Assembly (NCBI RefSeq): GCF_900156735.1
Contig: NZ_FTOL01000001.1
Span: 186,001-250,000 of the forward strand
Source of the DNA: Chryseobacterium ureilyticum
Lineage (GTDB): Bacteria > Bacteroidota > Bacteroidia > Flavobacteriales > Weeksellaceae
Length of the DNA: 64,000 nucleotides
Direction of reading: 5' to 3'
Shown here: in pieces, positions 43,624-51,872 of the stretch
Layout of the letters: the number at the start of each line of letters is the position of its first letter
Position numbering within the stretch: the stretch's first letter is position 1
Position numbers and translations under genes: made by a program
Notes under the pieces: generated by a model
Databases searched by the model: none
What the model saw: only the letters and a program-made list of their open reading frames with translations
Told to the model about the DNA's origin: nothing

Positions 43624-44730
43624 CTACATTTTTTCCTTTTCCAAAATCTTAATCACCAGTTTCTCTTCTTTCGTCAGATCCGCTTTTCCGTCATTTTCTT
43701 CAATGATTTCCAGCTCGTCAAGATATTTTTTAATGGAATTATTTTCGTAAAGGTTGATGACTAAAGGATGAACATAATACTTCTTACAGACAGCAATTGT
43801 ATTTCCAAGATGCTCAGCAACGATATCTAAAGCTTCTTTCACTTTCTTCTTATATTCCGAATCGTTTTCAGCATAACCGATTTCTTTAAAAGCAATCAAA
43901 GCACTTACGGTCCCCGACCATGTTCTGAAATCTTTAGCAGTAAAATCTTCACCACTGATCTCCTTAATGTATTCGTTCACCATTCCGGAATCTATAGAAT
44001 GGCAGTTTCCATCATCATCAAAGTATTGAAAAAGTTCTTTTCCAGGAATATCCTTACATTTTTGTACCAATCTTGCCAATCTTTTACTTCTGAGATCCAC
44101 ATGATGCATAACTCCTTTTTTTCCTTTAAATGAGAATGTGATTTTCTGCCCTTTTACCTCTACATGCTTATCCTTTAAAGTAGTTAATCCAAAAGATCCG
44201 TAAAGCTTTTCATAGACATTATTCCCAATGCGGATATTGGTGCGCTGCATCAGGCTGACGATCAAAGCCAGTATTTTTCGTTTTTCAAAATTCCTCAGCG
44301 CAAGATCCTGCTCCATTTGAAGTCGAATATTAGGTAATGCATACCCAAACTGAAGCATTCTGTAAAATTTTGTATGATTTCTCAGAGCACTCCATAAGGA
44401 ATGATATCTGTATTGTTTCCTTTTCTTTACGTCAAAACCCGTTGCCTGAAGATGCCCGTTTTCTAAAGCACATATCCATACATTTTCCCATGCCGGAGGG
44501 ATAACCAGTTTGTTGATACGGTTTATTTCATCCTTATCTCTGATCTTTTCGCCGTCTTTATAATAAGAATATGTTGTACCGGTTTTCTTACGGGTAATTC
44601 CGGCAGTCTCCGCATCGGTGGTATATACAAGATGTACCGCCTTTGCAGATGCTTCCGGATCCTTCATGATTTTAACAATCTTTGATGGCTTGAGGTGGGA
44701 GATAATCTCCAGATCAGTATTCTTCTCCAT
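43624..44730 (-). CDS. DNA topoisomerase IB (poxvirus-like)
   Basis: A 368-residue type IB enzyme relaxes supercoils by transient 3' phosphotyrosine. The N-terminal domain has GKKTGTTYSYYKDG-like sequence and IPPAWENVWIC; the catalytic domain has RTNIRIGN, a lysine in SFKGKKGVMHHVDLRS, FRTWSG and NTIAVCKKYYVHP with the nucleophile most likely Tyr319. The full pentad (Arg, Lys, Arg, His/Arg, Tyr) appears present. It is scattered among bacteria and common in Chryseobacterium. Confidence 0.94.
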   Translation of the reverse strand: MEKNTDLEIISHLKPSKIVKIMKDPEASAKAVHLVYTTDAETAGITRKKTGTTYSYYKDGEKIRDKDEINRINKLVIPPAWENVWICALENGHLQATGFDVKKRKQYRYHSLWSALRNHTKFYRMLQFGYALPNIRLQMEQDLALRNFEKRKILALIVSLMQRTNIRIGNNVYEKLYGSFGLTTLKDKHVEVKGQKITFSFKGKKGVMHHVDLRSKRLARLVQKCKDIPGKELFQYFDDDGNCHSIDSGMVNEYIKEISGEDFTAKDFRTWSGTVSALIAFKEIGYAENDSEYKKKVKEALDIVAEHLGNTIAVCKKYYVHPLVINLYENNSIKKYLDELEIIEENDGKADLTKEEKLVIKILEKEKM

Positions 44731-44739
44731 AGAAAATGG

Positions 44740-44907
44740 TTAAGAGTTTTTACCCTTCGAAAAAATAAGGAAAAGAATCACTATGATTATACCCACTAAG
44801 AAAATTCCCCACCACATTCCGGCTTTAAAAATTGTTCCTACTGCTTCACAACTTGTTAGTGTTAACAAACTTAATATCGTAATACTGTAAATGCTCCACT
44901 TTTTCAT
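44740..44907 (-). CDS. Small lipoprotein with one membrane helix (55 aa)
   Basis: The frame reads MKKWSIYSITILSLLTLTSC, lipobox LTSC with the cysteine at residue 20, then EAVGTIFKAGMWWGIF and a hydrophobic stretch (LVGIIIVILFLIF) before the end SKGKNS. A signal-lipoprotein start plus a second helix is a plan I recall from small Bacteroidota proteins that databases sometimes mislabel as phosphatidate cytidylyltransferase; it has none of that enzyme's domains. It lies ten bases upstream of the topoisomerase gene, so the two are probably co-transcribed. Confidence 0.75.
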   Translation of the reverse strand: MKKWSIYSITILSLLTLTSCEAVGTIFKAGMWWGIFLVGIIIVILFLIFSKGKNS

Positions 44908-44932
44908 AGGTATAATATTTTATTGGTGTACG

Positions 44933-45370
44933 TTAAATTCTGAGTCTATCAGCTTTCCAGTTTTTAATAGATCTCTTGATCTCATCGCCGGAAATATTTT
45001 CATGAAGAGCCTTGTATAAAAGCTCTTTAAATTCATCATCATATGTAAATCTCAGTGCTGCAATCTGGTCAAACCTCAACTTCTCAACAGTTTCATCGGA
45101 TCTTATATTAAAAATCTCGAAATACCTTTGTTTAAATTCAAGGATCACCATACGGTTCTGAAGTCCCAATGCATAATGCTGTCTTGTCATAAATGCAAGA
45201 TAAAAAAGCAGAAAAATCACAATTGAAAATAATATCCAGACCAACTGGTTACCGGGATCCTCCCAGATTTTATAGATTCCTAAAATCTCCAGTACAATTA
45301 ACAAAGGGAGATAAATAAAATGATGTGGTGGATAGAATTTTCTGTGGTTATTATAGTTCTGCTGTTTCAT
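44933..45370 (-). CDS. Two-helix membrane protein (DUF6526-like)
   Basis: A 145-residue product. MKQQNYNNHRKFYPPHHFIYLP is the characteristic start, then two membrane helices (residues about 18-60), a short polar segment and a cytoplasmic domain (LQNRMVILEFKQRYFEIF, LRFDQIAALRFTYDDEFKELLYKALHEN) ending KNWKADRLRI. Homologues are uncharacterised; the DUF number is from memory. It is 25 bases upstream of the small lipoprotein, so the three leftward genes form a likely operon. The 242-bp gap to the divergent aminopeptidase shows only a TAACTTTC sequence near 45595. Confidence 0.68.
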   Translation of the reverse strand: MKQQNYNNHRKFYPPHHFIYLPLLIVLEILGIYKIWEDPGNQLVWILFSIVIFLLFYLAFMTRQHYALGLQNRMVILEFKQRYFEIFNIRSDETVEKLRFDQIAALRFTYDDEFKELLYKALHENISGDEIKRSIKNWKADRLRI

Positions 45371-45612
45371 AGGATGTATTGCAGCAATAATCTTTCCAAA
45401 ATATTATTATTTTAATAAAAATTAATGTTTTATGGTATGAATTTTATTTTTTTTGAAAGAAATGAATAAGTGAAACATCATAATCTCTAGGTCAGCAAAA
45501 CATGTTCTTTGTATTCTTAACCAGAATTCATAAAAAATTACAGATCATCAATAAATAGGGCTTTTATTTAATCCTCCGACTTCAAATTTTTCGTAACTTT
45601 CGGTGTTTAAAA

Positions 45613-47391
45613 ATGAAAAAAATGACTTCAAAGGAAAAAGTTGCTGCGCTTCGTGAAGAAATGCAGAAAAATAATGTTGATGCATTTATCGTATATTCTG
45701 CAGATCCCCACATGAGTGAGTACCTTCCTGAAGAATGGCAGGAAAGAGCTTGGCTTTCAGGATTCTTAGGTTCTGCCGGTTTTGTGGTAGTGACTAAAGA
45801 TAAAGCCGGGCTTTGGACAGACGGAAGATATTTTACACAGGCTGCCATTGAATTGGATGGTTCAGGAATCGACCTTTTCAAAGACGGAATAGAAGGAACT
45901 CCCAATTATATCGATTGGATTATTTCAGAAATTCCTGCAGGCGGTAAAGTTGCTGTAAATGCTGTAGCGGCTTCAAATGCCAACTGGGAACTACTTTCTC
46001 AAAAATTTAATTCAAAAAATATAACCCTTACGGATATCCCTCTTCTAAAAGAAGTTTGGAAAGAAAGAGGAACACCTTCTGCTAATCCTATTTTTGTGCA
46101 TCCTGTAGAAAGAGCCGGAAAATCTGTAACAGACAAACTTGCTGCAATCCGTCAAAAAATGGAAGAGCAGGAAGCTACCGTTCATATTATTTCAAGCTTA
46201 GATGATGTTGCATGGACATTGAACCTTCGAGGAAGTGACGTACAAAGCAATCCTGTATTTTTAGGATATATTGTGATCACTAAAAATGATGCAGTGTTAT
46301 TCACAGGCTTGGAAAAACTGGAAGTAGCAGCAAGAAAACAAATGGATGATTCTTTCGTAAAAATGATGCCTTACGAAGAGTTCTATAACTACCTGAAAGT
46401 ATTCAAAAATGAAAAAGTATTGGTTTCTCCAAACAGCAACCAGCAGATTTTTGAAACATTAAAAGCAGATAACCAATTTATCAAAGCTCCGGTACCAGGA
46501 AATCTGATGAAAGCTCAGAAAAATGAAACTGAATTGGAAGGTTTCAGAACTGTAATGGTAAGAGACGGAGTTGCGATGGTAAAATTCCTTTACTGGCTGA
46601 CTCACAATGCAGGAAAAGAAGCCATGAATGAATATTCTATCGGTGAAAAACTGAGAGGTTTCCGTGCTGAAGGAGAAAACTTTGTGGGAGAAAGCTTCGG
46701 CTCTATCGTTGGATACAAAGACAATGGAGCGATCATGCACTATTCTGCAAAAAAAGAAGGTAGCAAAGAAGTAACCAATGCGGAAACAATTTTGGTAGAT
46801 TCAGGAGGTCAGTATCTTGAAGGAACTACAGATATTACAAGAACTTTTGCATTAGGAACTCCATCTGAAGAATTCAAAAGAAACTCTACATTGGTATTAC
46901 AGGGATTAATCCGTTTATCGATGGTAAAATTCCCGAAAGGAACAAAAGGAGTACACCTTGATGCTATTGCAAGGCTTCCGTTATGGATGGAAGGAAAAGA
47001 TTTCAACCACGGAACAGGACATGGGGTAGGAAGCTTTATGAACGTTCATGAAGGACCTCAAAATATCAGAAAAGACCTGAATCCTCAGGATCTTCTTCCG
47101 GGAATGGTGCTATCCAATGAGCCTGGATATTATCTTGAAGGGCACTACGGAATTCGCCATGAGAACCTTATTGCAGTAAAAGAAGCAGAAAAAACAATTC
47201 ATGGAACTTTCTATGAATTTGAAACATTAACTTTCTGCCCGTTCTTTAAAGACGATGTTGTAAAAGAAATTCTTTCCGAAAAGGAAATCGCATGGTTAAA
47301 TGATTACCATAAAACATGTGAAGAAAAAATTGCTCCTTATTTAGAAGGAGAAGTGAAAGAATGGTTCTTGCAACTCGTAAGCCCGCTTTAA
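45613..47391 (+). CDS. Xaa-Pro aminopeptidase P family protein
   Basis: A 592-residue cytoplasmic metallopeptidase of the three-domain kind, similar to eukaryotic aminopeptidase P. All five metal ligands are found: ILVDSGGQYLEGTTDITRTF (two aspartates), GTGHGVGS, LSNEPGYYLEGHYGIRHENL (His and Glu) near the end. It removes an N-terminal residue before proline. Start could be 45613 or the ATG nine bases later. A clear terminator follows. Confidence 0.95.
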   Translation: MKKMTSKEKVAALREEMQKNNVDAFIVYSADPHMSEYLPEEWQERAWLSGFLGSAGFVVVTKDKAGLWTDGRYFTQAAIELDGSGIDLFKDGIEGTPNYIDWIISEIPAGGKVAVNAVAASNANWELLSQKFNSKNITLTDIPLLKEVWKERGTPSANPIFVHPVERAGKSVTDKLAAIRQKMEEQEATVHIISSLDDVAWTLNLRGSDVQSNPVFLGYIVITKNDAVLFTGLEKLEVAARKQMDDSFVKMMPYEEFYNYLKVFKNEKVLVSPNSNQQIFETLKADNQFIKAPVPGNLMKAQKNETELEGFRTVMVRDGVAMVKFLYWLTHNAGKEAMNEYSIGEKLRGFRAEGENFVGESFGSIVGYKDNGAIMHYSAKKEGSKEVTNAETILVDSGGQYLEGTTDITRTFALGTPSEEFKRNSTLVLQGLIRLSMVKFPKGTKGVHLDAIARLPLWMEGKDFNHGTGHGVGSFMNVHEGPQNIRKDLNPQDLLPGMVLSNEPGYYLEGHYGIRHENLIAVKEAEKTIHGTFYEFETLTFCPFFKDDVVKEILSEKEIAWLNDYHKTCEEKIAPYLEGEVKEWFLQLVSPL

Positions 47392-47423
47392 TAAATACTA
47401 AACAAAATAATTGTTAGATTAGC

Positions 47424-47457
47424 AAAAGTCCTGTAAGTTATTTTTTGCAGGGCTTTT
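47424..47457 (+). terminator. Terminator of the aminopeptidase gene
   Basis: AAAAGTCCTG pairs with GCAGGGCTTTT (one G-T pair) across a loop of about 14 bases. Confidence 0.75.
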
Positions 47458-47528
47458 CTTTTATGCAACCGTATTTTTACGGATAAAAATTTAGGGATTC
47501 CCCTGAGGAGAAAGAAATGCTTAGGCTT

Positions 47529-47620
47529 TACCTTTGTGACAACAAACATCATTCATATCTTCATATAAATAACTTAGTCAATTCAAAACGGTAGATCATC
47601 CCATCCTGGGATGGTTTTTT
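47529..47620 (+). other. Orphan promoter-terminator unit, candidate small RNA
   Basis: TACCTTTG (47529-47536) matches the -7 box; about 80 bases later CATCCCA / TGGGATG (47597-47613) and six T form a strong terminator. Between them the longest frame is trivial. Upstream of the box lies GGGATTCCCCTGAGG instead of a -33 TTTG, so an activator may be needed. It could be a small RNA or an attenuator left ahead of the Crp-type gene 58 bases downstream. Confidence 0.45.
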
Positions 47621-47677
47621 GTTTTATGATGAGAAATGTCCCTGTTTTTATTTATTTTCGCTGCATAACTAAAGATA

Positions 47678-48244
47678 ATGATACGGGATTTTTTTCAAAG
47701 CTTTAATTTATTTTCAGAAGATGAGGTTGAAACATTTTTACAATTTTTTGAAATGAGGAAAGTAAATAAAAATGAATATTTCATCCAGGAAGGTGAAAAA
47801 TGTAAAGAAGTAGCGTTGATCAGATCTGGTATTTTCCGTTCTTTCTACCTTTCCGACGACGGAAAAGATATGACGTATTGTTTTAGGTTTCCTAATACGA
47901 TGATGGCTGCATATTCATCATTTATTTCAGGATCTCTGAGCAGAGAAAATATGCAGGCAATTACAGATGCGGAGCTTTTTGTTCTGAAAAAAGAAACATT
48001 TGATGAAATAGCGCAGGATAATCTGAACTGGGCAAAGTTTTTAAAAATCATCGCCGAACAGGAATACCTTGAATTGGAAAACAGATTCTTCCAATTGCAG
48101 AGAGACAGTGCCAGCCAGCGTTATGTAAGTCTTATTAAAAATTATCCGGATTATATCCAGAATATTCCATTGCAATATCTTGCCTCTTATCTGGGGATTA
48201 CTCAAAGACATTTAAGCCGAATAAGAAAGGAGGTTTCTTTTTAG
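47678..48244 (+). CDS. Crp/Fnr-family regulator
   Basis: A 188-residue protein with a cyclic-nucleotide-binding fold (MRKVNKNEYFIQEGEKCKEVALIRSGIFRSFYLSDDGKDMTYCF) and a C-terminal helix-turn-helix, NIPLQYLASYLGITQRHLSRIRKEVSF. No Fe-S cysteine set is present, so it is not an Fnr oxygen sensor. It lies 53 bases ahead of two redox genes in the same direction and may regulate them. Confidence 0.9.
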   Translation: MIRDFFQSFNLFSEDEVETFLQFFEMRKVNKNEYFIQEGEKCKEVALIRSGIFRSFYLSDDGKDMTYCFRFPNTMMAAYSSFISGSLSRENMQAITDAELFVLKKETFDEIAQDNLNWAKFLKIIAEQEYLELENRFFQLQRDSASQRYVSLIKNYPDYIQNIPLQYLASYLGITQRHLSRIRKEVSF

Positions 48245-48297
48245 ACATTTGTCCTGTTAATTGGTTTCCGGGCTCTATACTTTTGTCAAAAAAAGAT

Positions 48298-49323
48298 ATG
48301 GAACATAATATTCTCATTATTGGAGGAAACGGATTAGTAGGAAAAACAATAGCCCGTATATTACAATCCCGGAACCCTGATATTACTATTTTTATTGGTG
48401 GAAGAAAAGGTGGAAAGACAGAGCGGGACCTGAAAATTGATGTCACAGATCCAAACTCCCTCCAGATTATCTCCGATAAAAAAATTAATCTGATTATTCT
48501 TTCTGTAAATGATCAATCAGATCATGTACTCAGATATGCCATACATCACCATATTGATTATCTGGATATAACCAAACCTACTCCTGATCTCGTAAAAGCT
48601 TATGCTATTGCAGGAAAATCCGATGTGAACAGCCGAATTGTTTTCAGCTCCGGCTGGATGGGAGGAATTGTTCCGGGATTAGTGAATGCCATTTCAAAAA
48701 ATACACAGGATATTTTAGAAATAAAGCTTTTCGTATATTATTCTGTGAAAGACCTTGCAGGAGAGAGCTCAGCTCATTTTATGGCAGAAAATGTGTCCGT
48801 TCCTTTCTCTAATTATAAGAATGATCGACCTGTTTCTGTAAGGCATTTTTTAAATAAAGAAACCTTTGATTTTTCTTTTGGAATAGGAAAAAGAGTTGCT
48901 TACAATTTTGATGTTCCTGATCTTTATATCTTAAACAAAGTTGAAAGAGTGCCCAGTGTCAATGTGAAAATGACTTATAGTTCTAAATTTATCACATGGT
49001 TGCTTGGTGGTTTTCAGTATATCAGATTGTTTGATATTTTATCTTTAAAAGAAAGAAGAGCTATTTTTAGTGCCAGTGGAAATGGAGATCAATCCGTTTT
49101 CGAAATTGTAGTGAAAAATAAGATCGGAGAGAAAAAATTAAGCCTTCAAAGTACAAAAGGACAGGCAGAACTTACTGCTCTATCGGCAGTTTTACATACT
49201 GAAGAATTATTGAGAAACCCTCACGAGAATCATGTGTATTTCAGTCATCAGCTGCATGAACCCCAATTGTTATTGGCACAGCTTAACGCTTACGAAACCA
49301 TTCATATCAATACTCCATCATGA
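48298..49323 (+). CDS. Saccharopine dehydrogenase-like NAD(P)-binding protein
   Basis: A 341-residue protein from ATG 48298; a TTG at 48283 lies in a -7-like box (TACTTTTG, 48278-48285) and is unlikely to start translation. The Rossmann start NILIIGGNGLVGKTIARILQSR and DITIFIGGRKGG match the saccharopine-dehydrogenase NADP domain; the C-terminal half is less typical. The role and substrate are unknown. It ends in an ATGA overlap with the reductase gene, so the two are coupled. Confidence 0.82.
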   Translation: MEHNILIIGGNGLVGKTIARILQSRNPDITIFIGGRKGGKTERDLKIDVTDPNSLQIISDKKINLIILSVNDQSDHVLRYAIHHHIDYLDITKPTPDLVKAYAIAGKSDVNSRIVFSSGWMGGIVPGLVNAISKNTQDILEIKLFVYYSVKDLAGESSAHFMAENVSVPFSNYKNDRPVSVRHFLNKETFDFSFGIGKRVAYNFDVPDLYILNKVERVPSVNVKMTYSSKFITWLLGGFQYIRLFDILSLKERRAIFSASGNGDQSVFEIVVKNKIGEKKLSLQSTKGQAELTALSAVLHTEELLRNPHENHVYFSHQLHEPQLLLAQLNAYETIHINTPS

Positions 49324-49898
49324 AAAAAATAGCCATTATCAATGGGCATCCCAATAAAGAATCTTTTAATGTTGGTGTTATTGAAGCTTATAAACAAGGA
49401 GCAAGGCAGGCAGGAGCAGAAGTAAAGGAAATTGTCATTGCAGATTTAAACTTTAATCCCAATTTACAATTCGGTTATCAAAAAAGAATGGAATTGGAGC
49501 CTGATCTTATCAAAGCTTGGGAAATTATTCAGTGGGCAGATCATTTAGTTTGGGTACATCCTGTTTGGTGGGGTGGTTTACCTGCTATTACAAAAGGTTT
49601 TATAGATCGGCTTTTTTTATCGGGAATGGCTTATAAATATCGTGAAAACTCAGTATGGTGGGACAAACTTTTAAAAGGTAAAACCGGACATATTATCACC
49701 ACACTGGATCAGCCGGGATGGTATTACCGACTTATGTACGGAAGACCAAGTGTGAATCAGCTTAAAAAATCAACGTTGGAATTTTGTGGCGTAAAACCGG
49801 TTAAAGTAACCTATATCGGAATTATTAGAAACTCAAAAGAAGAGCAGAGAATTCAATGGCTTCAAAAAATAAAAAAACTGGGAGAAAAACTTAAGTAA
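49320..49898 (+). CDS. NAD(P)H-dependent quinone/nitro reductase (flavodoxin-2 fold)
   Basis: A 192-residue flavoprotein. KKIAIINGHPNKESFNVGVIEAY is the phosphate loop, DHLVWVHPVWWGGLPAITKGFIDRLF carries the HPVWW contact, and GKTGHIITTLDQPGWYYRLMYG follows. It reduces quinones or electrophiles. The four-base ATGA overlap with the preceding gene implies translational coupling, and the Crp-type regulator upstream may control the pair. Confidence 0.9.
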   Translation: MKKIAIINGHPNKESFNVGVIEAYKQGARQAGAEVKEIVIADLNFNPNLQFGYQKRMELEPDLIKAWEIIQWADHLVWVHPVWWGGLPAITKGFIDRLFLSGMAYKYRENSVWWDKLLKGKTGHIITTLDQPGWYYRLMYGRPSVNQLKKSTLEFCGVKPVKVTYIGIIRNSKEEQRIQWLQKIKKLGEKLK

Positions 49899-49907
49899 AG
49901 AATAAGA

Positions 49908-49939
49908 AAACCGGAAGCAGATTAATTCTCTTCCGGTTT
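49908..49939. terminator. Terminator between convergent redox and siderophore genes
   Basis: AAACCGGAAG (49908-49917) and CTTCCGGTTT (49930-49939), a perfect 10-bp stem, suited to both strands. Confidence 0.85.
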
Positions 49940-49944
49940 CAGTT

Positions 49945-50667
49945 TTATAATCCCTTTTTTCCCTCTATCCAATATGCCTGTGATCTTATACATTTAGGCG
50001 AAACTCCTTTCGCTTTGAGAAACTTTCTTATCAATGACATCCTGTCTCCGTTTCCGGTGAGATAAAAAGCAACTTCGTCACGATAAATAGATTCTTTTTC
50101 TTCTCTCAAAAAGTCGGTTAAGGCTTCTATCATTCGCATTGTACTGTTTTTTGGACTATGATATCCATAAAGATTAAGGCTTTCAAGAGCAGAAGCCTCT
50201 TCCAGTTCATGAAGACATATAAATTGAGATCCCAATTCTTCCACAGCTTCTTTGATGGAAAGAGAACTTCCCAAAGATGTTTCATCTCCAATAGAAAAGT
50301 GAATTCTTGCGTTGGATTCGAAAAAACGTTTTCCGCGTGGCATTAAAATTTTTATAGAACCTCCTACATATAAACTGTTTACAAAATTACTGCCCACAGC
50401 ATGAGAATCATGTACATGAAATATCACTTCAAAACTGCCTCTGTCTCTATTGAAATTAAAGGGAGAATAATTACGGAAATCCCTGTCATTGATTCTTATT
50501 CCTATAGCGTAAGCCGGTTCAAAATCAACATCCTGTAAATCAGTTTGAAAATAGACTCTTCGAAGATCAGGAGCAATAATTTCGATATGGGTAACGGTAC
50601 AATCTTTAAACTTTGAGGACCAAACATTTTCTACGGTGTCATTGATCCATTTTGGTAAGCTTGGCAT
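49945..50667 (-). CDS. Siderophore-interacting protein (ViuB-type ferric reductase)
   Basis: A 240-residue FAD protein with the FAD-binding motif FRNYSPFNF, then a VIFHVHDSHAVGSNFVNSLYVGGSIKILMPRG block, the NAD-binding half with GDETSLGSSLSIKEAVEEL, and a final QAYWIEGKKG. The family reduces ferric siderophores in the cytoplasm to free the iron. The divergent downstream context contains an AraC regulator in the same direction, 101 bases upstream; co-regulation is possible. Confidence 0.88.
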   Translation of the reverse strand: MPSLPKWINDTVENVWSSKFKDCTVTHIEIIAPDLRRVYFQTDLQDVDFEPAYAIGIRINDRDFRNYSPFNFNRDRGSFEVIFHVHDSHAVGSNFVNSLYVGGSIKILMPRGKRFFESNARIHFSIGDETSLGSSLSIKEAVEELGSQFICLHELEEASALESLNLYGYHSPKNSTMRMIEALTDFLREEKESIYRDEVAFYLTGNGDRMSLIRKFLKAKGVSPKCIRSQAYWIEGKKGL

Positions 50668-50768
50668 AAATATTTTTATTGCAAAGGAAGCTGTAAAATC
50701 AAAATTGAGCGATAGCAGTTTCAGGGAATTAATTGGACAATTCGTGGTTATGGTAGATGTAGGTTATT

Positions 50769-51632
50769 TTACACCTGAGATTTCCTGAATGCCGAAGGAG
50801 TCTGGTCTTCCAATTTGGAAAATAACCGCGTGAAATAGGCATGATCAGTATAACCTAATTCATAGGCAATTTCCTTTACCGTAAGATGAGTAAATGCCAG
50901 TAGACGTTTTGCTTCAATTAAAATTTCCTGATGAATCCAGTGCTGAGCAGGCTTACCTGTAACTTCACGGATAACTTCTGTAAGGTAACCTCTTGAAATA
51001 TTAAGTTTGTCAGCATATTCAGATGGACTTTTCATGGTTTTATAGTTTTGACGCACCATGATTTTAAATTCCCGGCTCAGTTGCAAAGAACGACTTTCTC
51101 CGACAGTTTGAGAGTAATTTTCCTTTGAATATTTAAAAGCAAACATTCCTATAAAAGAATGGAGTAAAGATTGAATCACCATAAAGCCCTCTTTGGAAGC
51201 CAGCGTTTCTTCCTTATAAAAAGAGTGGAGTAGAGTTGCTGTGTTATTGAATTTTTCCACCCAGTTTTTATCAATCGTTAAAGGTTGTATTCCTTCCAGA
51301 AATTCTTCAAAAACAGACCGTACCGAATCAGGGACCAGATCAGATTTTATAGCAACAAACCATCCATTTACCTGATCCATTAAAATCCCCTGATGCACCT
51401 GTCCTGGCAGCACACAGAAAATAGTAGATTCTTTAGCTTCAATAATGTTAAAATCAACCATCATTTTCACGTGACCGCTTTCCATACAGGTAAAAATATA
51501 GTGGCTGTCCCGATGTATTCCTTTATCTTTAAGAATATCTTCAGTATCATAGGTATGCTGATCCATTCTCTTGATGTGAAAACGATGCTTGGAAATATCA
51601 CTCAGGTCATACGTTGGAATTGTCTGTTTCAT
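50769..51632 (-). CDS. AraC-family regulator
   Basis: A 287-residue regulator with an N-terminal cupin-like domain (HYIFTCMESGHVKMMVDFNIIEAKESTIFCVLPGQVHQG) and the usual C-terminal pair (PSEYADKLNISRGYLTEVIREVTGKPAQHWIHQEILIEAKRLL and VKEIAYELGYTDHAYFTRLFSKLEDQTPSAFRKSQ). It diverges from a lipoprotein amidohydrolase across 240 bases that contain several TCTCAT-like half-sites (TACTCATCTC, TTTATCTCATA). The target is probably the siderophore gene or the amidohydrolase. Confidence 0.92.
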   Translation of the reverse strand: MKQTIPTYDLSDISKHRFHIKRMDQHTYDTEDILKDKGIHRDSHYIFTCMESGHVKMMVDFNIIEAKESTIFCVLPGQVHQGILMDQVNGWFVAIKSDLVPDSVRSVFEEFLEGIQPLTIDKNWVEKFNNTATLLHSFYKEETLASKEGFMVIQSLLHSFIGMFAFKYSKENYSQTVGESRSLQLSREFKIMVRQNYKTMKSPSEYADKLNISRGYLTEVIREVTGKPAQHWIHQEILIEAKRLLAFTHLTVKEIAYELGYTDHAYFTRLFSKLEDQTPSAFRKSQV

Positions 51633-51872
51633 ATTTCTAAAACCGATTCTACAAAGCTACAAATAACTCTCATCATACTCCAAGTTTAATATGAGACTAC
51701 TTATTCTAATAAACTGCGAGTAAATACTCATCTCGGAAATTACGTATTTATACGGGGTTCAAAATGTTTTATTTATCTCATATTTGTGATATAATATTGC
51801 TTTAGAGCAAAAAAACAAATGATGAAAACTGATGTTTAAGAATTTTAAATCAAACTTTTAAAACCATAAACT

